From NCBI GenBank assembly GCA_965277625.1, contig OZ255827.1:558001-622000 (forward strand): a stretch of 64,000 nt of DNA. Direction: 5' to 3'. Positions 54,640 through 63,913 of the stretch are shown here, one piece after another; position 1 is the first letter of the stretch, and each line of letters starts with the position of its first letter. The position numbers and the translations under genes are program-made. The notes below the pieces were generated by a model. That model was not told the DNA's origin, did no database searches, and worked only from the letters and a program-made list of their open reading frames with translations. The stretch comes from G965195345 sp965277625 (GTDB taxonomy: Bacteria; Pseudomonadota; Gammaproteobacteria; CAKMZV01).

Positions 54640-57201
54640 TCAGGCTGTGACTGTGGCTAACTTTGATCGTCTTCTTTGACTAAAGACGATGATGAACAAC
54701 AGTATGAATGCTGGAATGAAAAATAATTGTTTCGGTGGTTGTTCGGCAGGCACCCGAATTAAATTAACTTCCCAATCTATGTCCACATACTGTTTTTCAG
54801 CCGCCGAACTAAAAGCGACGTCATCGACAATAAGTTTATCGCCATCAATGCGCAGAGTCATACCGGTTGAACGCTGGATGCGTTCTTGAGCGTCGCCTTT
54901 TTCACCCAATGGGATCTGCATGGTCAACTTGGTGTGTCTATCGGTCACTGGATGTGGACCTGAAAGATTAAATAACAAGAAGCCGCCAGATTCAGCTTTT
55001 TCTGCCACTTCAAAGACATTGGTGACGGGTGTGGACTCGTAAGGTGCCACTACCTTATCCATAAAGAAGCCCGGTCTAAAGAGGGTAAATGCAATCATGA
55101 GCATGGCGACACTTTCCCAAATTTTATTGCGCGCAAAGAATTGCTGTTGTACCGCAGAAGCAAACATGAACATGGCGACCAAACTGGTACAGAACACAAA
55201 AACGCCTTCCCAGAAGCCAACATTAACCAGCAGTAAATCGGTATTGAAAATGAACATAAATGGCAAGATAGCGGTTCGAATGTCGTAGGCAAAACCTTGT
55301 AAACCTGTTTTGATCGGATCGCCTCCAGAAATGCCTGCAGCCGCATAGGCTGCCAAGCCAACCGGCGGGGTATCATCGGCCAGAATACCGAAGTAAAACA
55401 CGAACATGTGCGCGGCAATGAGTGGCACAATCAAACCAGCCTGAGCGCCCAAGGTGACAATGATGGGTGCCATCAGAGATGAAACAACGATGTAGTTTGC
55501 AGTGGTTGGTAAGCCCATACCCAATACCAAACTAAACAAGGCAACCAGAAATAACATCGCCAGCAAGTTACCACCCGCCAATGCTTCAACAAAATCGCCC
55601 AATACTTGGTGTGCGCCTGTTAAAGAAACGGTTCCGACAACAATGCCCGCGACCGCTGTTGCAATGGCGATGCCAGTCATATTAACTGCGCCTGCAATCA
55701 TTCCTTGGGTAAATTCAGACCCGCCTTTTTTGAGGGCTTTAATGTAGTCACTTTGTTTGCGGAAAAAGACTTTTAGTGGGTGTTGTGTGAGCTGCACAAT
55801 AATCATTGCGATGGTTGCCCAATAAACAGACAAGCCTGGTGAAAATTTTTCAATCATCAAACACCAAATCAAAATAAATATAGGCAATATAAAGTGCAAA
55901 CCACTGACCAAAACGGTTTGAAAATCGGGTAAATCCAGCATGTCATCATCGGCGTCGGCCAAATCAGGGTTGCTGGCCGCCAAATAAATTAAACCCAAAT
56001 AAATAAATACAATAACCAGTACAGCAACAATAAAGCTGTCTTCCTCCAATGCGACCTTAACCCAGCTAAAGCCGTAGTAAACCGCTAAGCATAAAACAAA
56101 GAAGATCAAACAATTGCGTATAAATCGCATTAAAGTTTGTACGATTGGAATGGTTTTGTTATTGGTCAATCGCCCTAAGTTCAATTTCACCGCTTCTAAG
56201 TGAACAATGTAGAAAAGGGTGATGTACGATATGACTGCGGGTAAAAAAGCATGCTTAATAACTTCAAGATAGCTCACCCCAGTGTACTCAACCATTAAGA
56301 ACGCAGCCGCACCCATAACGGGTGGGGTGAGTTGTCCATTGGTCGAAGAGGCCACTTCAATGGCACCGGCTTTTTCGGCTGAGAATCCAGTGCGCTTCAT
56401 CAATGGGATCGTGAATGTACCAGTGGTCACGGTATTGGCAATGGATGAGCCAGAAATAATGCCCGTCAGAGCGGATGAAAACACCGCTGCTTTTGCTGGG
56501 CCGCCTCTGTATTTACCAAACAGAGAAAAAGACAGTTTGATGAAGTAATTGCCTGCACCAGATTTTTCGAGCAAGGAACCAAATAAAACAAACATAAAAA
56601 TGAGTGATGCAGACACGCCCAAGGCGACTCCAAACACGCCTTCGCCTTGCATCCAGAAATGCCACATGGCTTTGCCATAAGAAGCCCCTTTCCATTGAAT
56701 GGAATCGGGTAAATAACTGCTGTGGCCAAAAAATACATAGAATAAGAATACACTGGCAACGATGACTAAGGCGTAACCCAATGATCGTTTGGCAAATGTC
56801 AGAACAAATAAAAGTCCCAAGCTGGACATGATAATGTCAGAGGCAATGGGCAGTCCGGGTCGATCGGCAATGTCTAATTTATAAAACAGTAAGTAAACAC
56901 AAGGTATGATCATGACACAGGCAACCATGGCATTTAAATATTTGCGCTTGGTCGGATCAAAAATTGGGTAGAGAAAGCTGGCGACCAGCAAGGCAAATGA
57001 AAGGTGAATGATCTTCACATCATTGAGGGCAAAGGTGACATTGACCCCAAGCCATTCAGTTAATATATAAGGAACTTTTGAGACAGAATAAAGTTGGAAC
57101 AGTGACCAGCAAAAAGCAATAGCGGCAACAACGCCAGTTAAATGCGGATTGATTGCGATCATTTCCTTTTCTAATTTTGATTGTGCGGAGTTAGTAGCCA
57201 T
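54640..57201 (-). CDS. TRAP transporter fused permease (DctQM fusion) with C-terminal DUF3394
   Basis: An 853-residue polytopic membrane protein. Many hydrophobic segments follow, first a short DctQ-like four-helix part (about 20-160), then the DctM core with GSLLEKSGAGNY, SGSSIANTVTTGTFTIPLMK and GLPTTANYIVVSSLMAP. The soluble end (about 740-830) with VDIDWEVNLIRVPAEQP resembles DUF3394, known in this fused type. It is a TAXI-family sodium-driven uptake system with the binding protein 96 bases upstream. A hairpin lies in that gap. Confidence 0.93.
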   Translation of the reverse strand: MATNSAQSKLEKEMIAINPHLTGVVAAIAFCWSLFQLYSVSKVPYILTEWLGVNVTFALNDVKIIHLSFALLVASFLYPIFDPTKRKYLNAMVACVMIIPCVYLLFYKLDIADRPGLPIASDIIMSSLGLLFVLTFAKRSLGYALVIVASVFLFYVFFGHSSYLPDSIQWKGASYGKAMWHFWMQGEGVFGVALGVSASLIFMFVLFGSLLEKSGAGNYFIKLSFSLFGKYRGGPAKAAVFSSALTGIISGSSIANTVTTGTFTIPLMKRTGFSAEKAGAIEVASSTNGQLTPPVMGAAAFLMVEYTGVSYLEVIKHAFLPAVISYITLFYIVHLEAVKLNLGRLTNNKTIPIVQTLMRFIRNCLIFFVLCLAVYYGFSWVKVALEEDSFIVAVLVIVFIYLGLIYLAASNPDLADADDDMLDLPDFQTVLVSGLHFILPIFILIWCLMIEKFSPGLSVYWATIAMIIVQLTQHPLKVFFRKQSDYIKALKKGGSEFTQGMIAGAVNMTGIAIATAVAGIVVGTVSLTGAHQVLGDFVEALAGGNLLAMLFLVALFSLVLGMGLPTTANYIVVSSLMAPIIVTLGAQAGLIVPLIAAHMFVFYFGILADDTPPVGLAAYAAAGISGGDPIKTGLQGFAYDIRTAILPFMFIFNTDLLLVNVGFWEGVFVFCTSLVAMFMFASAVQQQFFARNKIWESVAMLMIAFTLFRPGFFMDKVVAPYESTPVTNVFEVAEKAESGGFLLFNLSGPHPVTDRHTKLTMQIPLGEKGDAQERIQRSTGMTLRIDGDKLIVDDVAFSSAAEKQYVDIDWEVNLIRVPAEQPPKQLFFIPAFILLFIIVFSQRRRSKLATVTA

Positions 57202-57224
57202 AGTGATTCATGTTGTGTAATTTG

Positions 57225-57262
57225 TAAAAAAGGCCAGAAACTGTTGTGAGCTCCTGACCTTT
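57225..57262 (-). terminator. Hairpin with T-run between the TRAP binding-protein and permease genes
   Basis: On the minus strand AAAGGTCAG (57254-57262) pairs with CTGGCCTTT (57229-57237), with one G-U, followed by a run of T residues. It would let many transcripts stop after the binding-protein gene, giving more binding protein than permease. Confidence 0.6.
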
Positions 57263-57297
57263 ATAAATGCGTAATAGAGATTGTTAGTTAAGCAATA

Positions 57298-58260
57298 TTA
57301 CATCCAACCTCTTTCTTTGTAATACTTAACAGCACCTTTATGAAGGGGTGCAGATAAGCCGTCTTTAATCATTTCTTCAGGCTTAAGAACTTTGAAAGCA
57401 GGATGTAATTTTTTGAAATCTTCAAAGTTTTCAAAGACTGCTTTAACCAAGTTATAAACCGCTTTTTCAGAAACATCTGAAGACGAAATCAAGGTCGCAC
57501 CAACACCAAATGTTGTGGTTTGATCAGCATTGCCTTTGTACAATCCACCAGGAATGTTTGCAACTCTATAGTATGAGTTTTTGTTTACCAAATCATTCAC
57601 AGGTTTGCCAACAACAGAGACCAATTTAGCATTACAGTTGTTTGCTGCTTCTGTAATAGCCGCTGCGGGGTGACCAATGGTATAGATCATGGCATCAATT
57701 TTGCCATCACACAACGCTTGAGACATTTCTGAACCTTTGAGCTCAGTTGCCAAAGCCAAATCAGATTTTTTAATGCCATAAGCATCCATCACGACTTCCA
57801 TGGTTGCTCTTTGACCAGAACCTGGGTTACCGATGTTGATTTTTTTGCCTTTGATGTCTTCAAACTTTTTGATGCCAGAATTTTCTCTAACGATCAAAGT
57901 AAATGGTTCTGGGTGAACCGAAAATACCGCTCTTAGATTTTTGAAAGGGCCAGCACTTTTGAACTTAGAAGTACCATTGTAAGCGTGGTACTGCCAATCT
58001 GATTGTGCAACACCAAACTCTAATTCACCAGAACGCACAGTGTTAATGTTATAGACCGAACCACCAGTTGATTCTACAGAACATCTGATTCCGTGAGTCT
58101 TCTTGTTCTTGTTCACTAACCGACAAACAGCACCGCCTGTTGGGTAGTAAACACCAGTAACGCCACCCGTTCCAATTGAAATGAAATCGTATGCTGCAAC
58201 TGCAGGGATTGTAAAACTGACGCCTAGCAACATTGCTAAACTGACTAATAGTCTTTTCAT
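57298..58260 (-). CDS. TAXI-family TRAP transporter solute-binding protein
   Basis: A 320-residue periplasmic protein with a signal peptide cut after about residue 23 (MKRLLVSLAMLLGVSFTIPA then VAA). The first strand ISIGTGGVTGVYYPTGG is the TAXI signature, and GNPGSGQRATMEVVMDAYG follows. It captures a carboxylate or amino-acid-like solute for the permease. The ATG has AGGAG eight bases before it. The substrate is unknown; many TAXI proteins bind glutamate or related acids. Confidence 0.95.
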   Translation of the reverse strand: MKRLLVSLAMLLGVSFTIPAVAAYDFISIGTGGVTGVYYPTGGAVCRLVNKNKKTHGIRCSVESTGGSVYNINTVRSGELEFGVAQSDWQYHAYNGTSKFKSAGPFKNLRAVFSVHPEPFTLIVRENSGIKKFEDIKGKKINIGNPGSGQRATMEVVMDAYGIKKSDLALATELKGSEMSQALCDGKIDAMIYTIGHPAAAITEAANNCNAKLVSVVGKPVNDLVNKNSYYRVANIPGGLYKGNADQTTTFGVGATLISSSDVSEKAVYNLVKAVFENFEDFKKLHPAFKVLKPEEMIKDGLSAPLHKGAVKYYKERGWM

Positions 58261-58516
58261 AATTAAACTCCTAAATATTGAATATTAAAATCGGTACTAT
58301 TTAAATAGAATATCCACCTGAAAGTTGTAGAAAACTTATGATGGACAATAGTATCAACTCATCTCAGAAACATTGTAGCACAAATATTTAAATTCGCGCA
58401 AATTCAATCCAATTTTATAGAAGCGTCGTTCAGCCCTCTTTCAATGCTTTATCAGCCTTGGTTTATTTAGTACTGGTCTTTTCAAAAAGGCCCGTTTGAC
58501 GGGGGTCTGGCGTTCT
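58261..58516 (-). terminator. Terminator hairpin after the homocysteine methyltransferase gene
   Basis: The hairpin is at 58484-58503. Minus strand: CCCGT (58499-58503) pairs with ACGGG (58491-58495) around CAA, then CC and TTTTT. The rest of this 256-base interval holds only the leader of the TRAP binding-protein gene and no gene that I can support. Confidence 0.6.
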
Positions 58517-59407
58517 TTAAGCTTGCTTTGTTTTTAAAGTGCTTAAGGCTTTAATGTGTTCAACGCCGATACCACAACACCCGCCTATGATTTGAGCGCC
58601 CAATTGTTGCCAATGCTCGGCAAACGCTTTGTAGCGCATGGGGGTTAAATCTTGTCGAATCTCCATTATTTGATTATTTGCGGCAGATTCAGATTCAACA
58701 ATTGCAGGGAAAGCATTGGCATAAACACCAACGGCGACGTGTTTAGGTAGGGACTGCACAGCCATAGCGATGGCGTCGGCCATGACCTCAGGTTGAGAGC
58801 AGTTGAACAATAAGGCGTCAACTTGATAAGTTTTTAATAATTGGATCACCTCGGCCAGAGCAGTGCCATCGCGAATTTTTGGTGGGGCATCTTCAGCGAC
58901 ATGATCCTGTAAACTCAAGCTCACCCAAAGTGGTTTTTCAACTTCGGCAAAGACCTTAAAAAATGCTTTAAGTTCATCCACTGATGAGACGGTTTCAATC
59001 AAAAACAGATCGGCAAATGGCATTAAGTGTTTTTTGAAATGTTCAAACCGCGGCAAAGCCGATTGATAATCAAACAAATGCGGTTTATAGGAACCAAAAA
59101 GTGGGGGAATGCCAGCGGCAATCTTCACTGGATGTTTGGCTTTGTGTTTGGCTTGTTGTGCCAACTCACCAGCAAGCGTTAGCAGTGAATGGCCTTGTTC
59201 ATCGTAGCGTTTTTGCCCAATGTGAAATGGTACGAGGGCATAGGTGTTGGTGGTTATGATGTCCGCGCCCGCCACAATGAAGGCGTTGTGTACGGCAAGG
59301 ACCGATTCAGGCTGTTCTATGAGCGCTGTTGCCGACCACTCAGGCTGACGAAAGGGCGCTCCTGCATCTTCTAAAGCACGACCCATACCGCCGTCTAATA
59401 TCATCAT
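58517..59407 (-). CDS. mmuM: Homocysteine S-methyltransferase family protein (MmuM-like)
   Basis: A 296-residue barrel enzyme with the zinc-binding Cys ligands Cys203 (LLFNCS) and Cys277-Cys278 (IIGGCCGIG). The start MMILDGGMGRALEDAG and the ITTNTYA segment are typical. It moves a methyl group from S-methylmethionine or S-adenosylmethionine to homocysteine. There is no mmuP permease nearby. It follows the ABC transporter permease gene by 29 bases. Confidence 0.9.
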   Translation of the reverse strand: MMILDGGMGRALEDAGAPFRQPEWSATALIEQPESVLAVHNAFIVAGADIITTNTYALVPFHIGQKRYDEQGHSLLTLAGELAQQAKHKAKHPVKIAAGIPPLFGSYKPHLFDYQSALPRFEHFKKHLMPFADLFLIETVSSVDELKAFFKVFAEVEKPLWVSLSLQDHVAEDAPPKIRDGTALAEVIQLLKTYQVDALLFNCSQPEVMADAIAMAVQSLPKHVAVGVYANAFPAIVESESAANNQIMEIRQDLTPMRYKAFAEHWQQLGAQIIGGCCGIGVEHIKALSTLKTKQA

Positions 59408-59436
59408 GGAATATCTCCAGTCTGTTTGCTTTGTCC

Positions 59437-60198
59437 TTAACTTTTGAGCTTATAGCCTGTTTTAAACATCCAAGTAATGAGACTTAAACACAGGATGAAG
59501 AACAGCGCGATCATCAACAGGCTGATACCGACGCTGACATCTGACACTTCAAAAAAACTCCAGCGAAACCCACTGATCAAATACAAAACAGGATTGAATA
59601 ATGAAATCGATTGCCATACGGGTGGCAGCATATCAATAGAATAAAAGCTGCCACCGAGAAATACCAAAGGGGTGATGACCAACAATGGAATGACTTGTAA
59701 TTTCTCAAAGTTTTCGGCCCACAATCCGATGGCAAATCCAAACATGCTGAAGGTTAAGCAACTGAGCACAAAAAACAGCAGCATGATGATAGGATGGGCG
59801 ATGGAAAAATCAACAAAAAAATGGGCAGTGACAAGAATGATCACCCCAATAATCATCGCTTTGGTCGTTGCTGCACCAACAAATCCGATCACGATTTCGC
59901 TCGCAGAAATGGGGGCAGACATGATTTCATAAATGGTGCCAGTAAATTTCTGAAAGAAAATGCCGAAGGAGGCATTGGACATACTTTGAGTGAGCAAGGA
60001 GAGCATCAGCATGCCTGGCACAATAAAGGAGCCATAAGCAATGCCGTCCACTTCTTGAATACGAGAGCCTATGGCGGCACCAAATACAATGAAATAGAGC
60101 GCAGTAGAAATGACTGGCGAAGCAATAGACTGCCCGATGGTGCTAAAAAATCGTTTCATTTCATGGGCGTAAATGACCCGTATGGCTTGATAATTCAT
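59437..60198 (-). CDS. ABC-2 type transporter permease
   Basis: A 253-residue membrane subunit with about six helices and the ABC-2 motif region (PLVFLGGSFYSIDMLPPVWQ before the last helices). It pairs with the ATPase encoded two bases upstream, forming an exporter of the YadG/YadH or NodI/NodJ kind. Substrate unknown; such pairs may handle lipid, polysaccharide or drug export. Confidence 0.92.
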   Translation of the reverse strand: MNYQAIRVIYAHEMKRFFSTIGQSIASPVISTALYFIVFGAAIGSRIQEVDGIAYGSFIVPGMLMLSLLTQSMSNASFGIFFQKFTGTIYEIMSAPISASEIVIGFVGAATTKAMIIGVIILVTAHFFVDFSIAHPIIMLLFFVLSCLTFSMFGFAIGLWAENFEKLQVIPLLVITPLVFLGGSFYSIDMLPPVWQSISLFNPVLYLISGFRWSFFEVSDVSVGISLLMIALFFILCLSLITWMFKTGYKLKS

Positions 60199-60200
60199 GA

Positions 60201-61130
60201 TTATTTTTTTACTAAATCGACAAAAATTTCCTCTAATGAAGTTCGCTTAGAGCGTAAATTCATGAAAGGCACGGTGGTTTGAGACAATGTTTTTAGCAAG
60301 GTGGGGACGCACTCACCTTCTTCTGCAGTATTATAGTTATAAGTCAGTGACAAGTTATCCTCCGACAGTGTTAAATCAAACTTATGGAGCACTTCAGGAA
60401 TGGCAGAAATGGGTTCGGATAGATATAAAATCAATTGTTGTTTGCCCATTTTTTGCATCAAAGATTGTTTTTCTTCAATCAAAATCAACTCACCATTGTT
60501 AATGACCCCAATGCGATCAGCGATTGCTTCGGCTTCTTCAATATAGTGCGTGGTTAAGATAACCGTGACGCCTTTAATCCGTAGGCGTTCAACCAATTTC
60601 CACATGTCCTTACGCAACGCCACATCAACCCCAGCCGTGGGCTCATCTAAAAATAGAATTTTGGGCTGATGAGACAATGCCTTAGCGATTAACACGCGGC
60701 GTTTCATACCGCCTGAAAGCGCGAGAATTTCGTCATCTTGTTTGTCTAACAGGGTCAGATCGGACAGTAATGATTTTAAATAGGCATCGTCGGGCGGCTT
60801 GCCAAAGAGTCCTCTGCTGTAGCGCACAGTATCGATCACATGATCAAAAGCGCCCAAGGTGAGTTCTTGCGGAACCAATCCGACCAGTTCTCTCGATTTT
60901 CGAAAATCCTTTCTATTGTCATATCCAGCAATGGTGACCGTTCCTGAAGAGGCATTGACAATGCCACATATGGTCGATATGAGTGTGGTTTTGCCAGCGC
61001 CATTTGGACCAAGCAAGGCTAAAATTTCCCCTTCTCTAATGTCGAAAGAAATGTTTTTTAGGGCTGTAAATCCTGAGGCGTAAACTTTATTGAGGGATTG
61101 AATAGAGACGATGTTATTCATGGCTGGCAT
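60201..61130 (-). CDS. ABC transporter ATP-binding protein
   Basis: About 309 residues from the ATG at 61130 (the frame opens 19 codons earlier, without family resemblance; ATG 61121 is also possible). The nucleotide-binding domain has Walker A GPNGAGKTT, signature LSGGMKRR and Walker B ILFLDEPT. It has a C-terminal extra domain (about 225-305), common in ABC-2 exporters of the YadG type. Two bases separate it from the permease gene. Confidence 0.93.
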   Translation of the reverse strand: MPAMNNIVSIQSLNKVYASGFTALKNISFDIREGEILALLGPNGAGKTTLISTICGIVNASSGTVTIAGYDNRKDFRKSRELVGLVPQELTLGAFDHVIDTVRYSRGLFGKPPDDAYLKSLLSDLTLLDKQDDEILALSGGMKRRVLIAKALSHQPKILFLDEPTAGVDVALRKDMWKLVERLRIKGVTVILTTHYIEEAEAIADRIGVINNGELILIEEKQSLMQKMGKQQLILYLSEPISAIPEVLHKFDLTLSEDNLSLTYNYNTAEEGECVPTLLKTLSQTTVPFMNLRSKRTSLEEIFVDLVKK

Positions 61131-61162
61131 TATAAGACAAGTGCTATTTTTCCGTATGATTA

Positions 61163-61210
61163 CCTCCCCCGAATACGAGGGAGGCAAGCGCGCTCTTTAG
61201 ACGATCGCGC
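61163..61210. other. Two hairpins downstream of clpB
   Basis: CCTCCC/GGGAGG (61163-61168 with 61179-61184) and GCGCG/CGCGC (61188-61192 with 61206-61210) lie just after the clpB stop, before the ABC transporter genes. Neither has a clean T-run. They may end the clpB message or protect its 3' end. Confidence 0.45.
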
Positions 61211-61213
61211 AAA

Positions 61214-63817
61214 TCACCCAGTTCGCATTTCGGCAACTTCCTCGGTGGTAAAGCTGAGCTGTTGATTGTCAATTGCAACGTAAATGGTCGTACCCGATGG
61301 GAAGTCCCCTTTTAAAATGCCCTCAGCCAATTTGTTTTCAATGGCCGTCTGCAACACACGTTTCAATGGTCTGGCGCCATAAACCGGGTCATAACCTTGC
61401 TCGGCCAACCATTCAATCGCTTCATCGCTCAAATTCAGTGTAATCTCCTTATCATTCAAGCGTGCTTGTAAGTTCTTCAGCTGAATGTGAATGATTTCCG
61501 ACAAATGCGCTTTTTCTAAGCGATGGAATACCACTGTGTCATCAATTCGGTTGATGAACTCTGGCTGAAAGTAATTTTTAACTTCTTCCATAACGCTGTC
61601 CTTTAAAACGCTGTACGCTGTGTTCTCAGGCAAATGTTGTATTTGCTGAGCCCCCAAGTTTGAAGTCATAATAATGACTGTATTGCGAAAGTTCACCGTG
61701 CGACCTTGACCATCGGTTAGGCGGCCTTCATCTAAAATCTGCAACAACAAATTAAAGACGTCTTTGTGTGCTTTCTCAATCTCATCTAATAAAATCACGG
61801 CGTAGGGGCGACGGCGAATGATTTCAGTCAAGTAACCCCCTTCTTCATATCCTACATAACCTGGCGGTGCACCGATTAAACGCGCCACAGAGTGTTTCTC
61901 CATGAATTCTGACATGTCAATTCTAACGACAGCACTTTCGCTGTTGAATAAAAACGCCGCCAAAGCTTTGGTGAGCTCGGTCTTACCCACCCCAGTTGGT
62001 CCCAAAAATAAAAATGAACCAGTGGGTCGATTCGGATCTGACAATCCGGCCCGCGCACGGCGAATGGCTTGAGAAACTGCCGTGACAGCATTATCTTGGC
62101 CAATGACGTTTTGATGTAAGTGAGACTCCATTTGCAGCAATTTATCCTGTTCAGAGGACATCAATCGTTGTAGCGGAATGCCCGTTGATCGGGCCACAAT
62201 TTCGGCAATCTCTTCTTCACCCACATCGTTTCTGAGTAATTTAAACCCGTCTTGTGGTGTGGTTTCTTTGCTGGCATTTTGGATCTTTTTCTCCAAAGCC
62301 GGAATGACGCCGTACATCAACTCCGATGCCTTGGCCAAATCATTTGACCGTTGCGCTTTTTCTAATTGCAACCGCGCTTTCTCCAAATCTTCTTTTGCAG
62401 TTTTTGCGCCTTCAACCAGTGCTTTTTCTGATTTCCAAATCGCTTCCAAGTCTGCATACTCTTGACTCAATTCTTCAATGCGCTGCTTGATTTCTCCTAA
62501 GCGTTTTTTAGAAGCGGCATCGTTCTCTTTAGCCAGAGCTTGCTGTTCTATTTTTAGCTGAATCAATGCGCGCTCTAAGCGATCCATTTCTTCAGGTTTA
62601 GAGTCAATTTCGACCCTTAATCGCGCAGCGGCTTCATCGATGAGGTCTATGGCCTTATCGGGCAAAAACCGATCGCTGATGTAACGTTGAGACAAGGTTG
62701 TTGCCGCAATGATCGCAGGATCTGTCACTTGGATGCCATGATGCACCTCATAGCGTTCTTTTAGTCCACGCAAGATAGCAATAGTGTCTTCGGTGGAGGG
62801 TTCTTGAACCAAAACCCTTTGAAATCGCCTTTCTAATGCGGCATCTTTCTCCATGTATTGGCGGTATTCATCCAGGGTGGTTGCGCCTATACAATGCAAC
62901 TCACCTCGGGCCAAAGCCGGTTTTAACATATTGCCAGCATCCATTGAGCCCTCAGTTTTGCCTGCGCCAACCAAAATATGTAACTCATCGACAAACAGAA
63001 TGATATTGCCTGCTTGGTCTTGCACGGCTTTTAGCACCGCTTTGAGTCGCTCTTCAAAATCCCCACGATATTTTGCCCCGGCGAGCAAAGCACCAATATC
63101 GAGCGATAAAACTTTCTTGTTGAGCAAACCATCGGGTACTTCTTGGTTGATGATTCGTTGAGCCAAACCTTCAACAATGGCTGTTTTACCTACCCCAGGC
63201 TCACCAATAAGAACGGGGTTGTTTTTTGTTCGTCTTTGTAGGACTTGGATGGTTCGTCTGATTTCCTCATCTCGACCAATCACAGGGTCTAACTTACCCT
63301 CCATGGCGGCGGCGGTTAAATCGATGGCATATTTTTCTAAGGCGCCTTTTTGATCGGTTTCATCTTGATTATGAGCGGCGCCATCTTGGTGGGTCACTTG
63401 AATGGCTTTGTTGAGGTTGTCAACGCTTGCCCCGCAGTCAGAAAGTAACTGAGCGACTTTGTGGTCTGATTGTGCCATGGCTAAAATAACCCATTCGCTG
63501 GACAAATAACTGTTGCCCGCCTTAGTGCTCAATTTTTCGGCTTGTAAAAGGATTTTATTGAGCGAGGGGCTGATGGGGATATGACTGACTGCTTCGCGAA
63601 CCTTAGGCAATTCGTCCATGGCGCGCGCTAAGGATTTATGCAAACGACCTGATTGAACTTCAGCGAGTCGTAAAAGATTTTTTGCGCTCTCTGAAATTGA
63701 GAGTATCGCATGTAATAAGTGTATGGGTTCTATGGCGCTGTGATCTTTTTGATTTGCCAAAGATTGGGCTTCTATAAAACTTTTCTGTAATGGTGTTGTA
63801 CACTTTTCAATATTCAT
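61214..63817 (-). CDS. clpB: ATP-dependent disaggregase ClpB
   Basis: The 867-residue heat-shock hexamer that rescues aggregated protein with DnaK. The N-terminal Clp repeats (1-140), first AAA+ module with GEPGVGKTA and VDELHILVGAG, the coiled-coil middle domain (about 400-530, with repeated LEKA/EE), second AAA+ module with GPTGVGKTE and LLDEIEKAH, and the C-terminal GARPLKR are all seen. Length is the normal 857-870. An RpoH-like promoter precedes it. An AAGGAG lies 14 bases before the ATG, unusually far. Confidence 0.97.
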   Translation of the reverse strand: MNIEKCTTPLQKSFIEAQSLANQKDHSAIEPIHLLHAILSISESAKNLLRLAEVQSGRLHKSLARAMDELPKVREAVSHIPISPSLNKILLQAEKLSTKAGNSYLSSEWVILAMAQSDHKVAQLLSDCGASVDNLNKAIQVTHQDGAAHNQDETDQKGALEKYAIDLTAAAMEGKLDPVIGRDEEIRRTIQVLQRRTKNNPVLIGEPGVGKTAIVEGLAQRIINQEVPDGLLNKKVLSLDIGALLAGAKYRGDFEERLKAVLKAVQDQAGNIILFVDELHILVGAGKTEGSMDAGNMLKPALARGELHCIGATTLDEYRQYMEKDAALERRFQRVLVQEPSTEDTIAILRGLKERYEVHHGIQVTDPAIIAATTLSQRYISDRFLPDKAIDLIDEAAARLRVEIDSKPEEMDRLERALIQLKIEQQALAKENDAASKKRLGEIKQRIEELSQEYADLEAIWKSEKALVEGAKTAKEDLEKARLQLEKAQRSNDLAKASELMYGVIPALEKKIQNASKETTPQDGFKLLRNDVGEEEIAEIVARSTGIPLQRLMSSEQDKLLQMESHLHQNVIGQDNAVTAVSQAIRRARAGLSDPNRPTGSFLFLGPTGVGKTELTKALAAFLFNSESAVVRIDMSEFMEKHSVARLIGAPPGYVGYEEGGYLTEIIRRRPYAVILLDEIEKAHKDVFNLLLQILDEGRLTDGQGRTVNFRNTVIIMTSNLGAQQIQHLPENTAYSVLKDSVMEEVKNYFQPEFINRIDDTVVFHRLEKAHLSEIIHIQLKNLQARLNDKEITLNLSDEAIEWLAEQGYDPVYGARPLKRVLQTAIENKLAEGILKGDFPSGTTIYVAIDNQQLSFTTEEVAEMRTG

Positions 63818-63857
63818 AATAGGGAATTAGACTCCTTAATTTCATTTAACTTATATG

Positions 63858-63887
63858 TAATGTGGTTGTACTTAGCGTTTTTTCAAG
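63858..63887 (-). promoter_or_regulatory. RpoH (sigma32)-like heat-shock promoter of clpB
   Basis: On the minus strand CTTGAAA (63881-63887) and CCACATTA (63858-63865) are 15 bases apart, a near-consensus heat-shock promoter (CTTGAAA and CCCCATNT). The clpB start follows 40 bases later. Confidence 0.65.
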
Positions 63888-63913
63888 TGATGATCCGTGC
63901 GATTATCTGGTGA

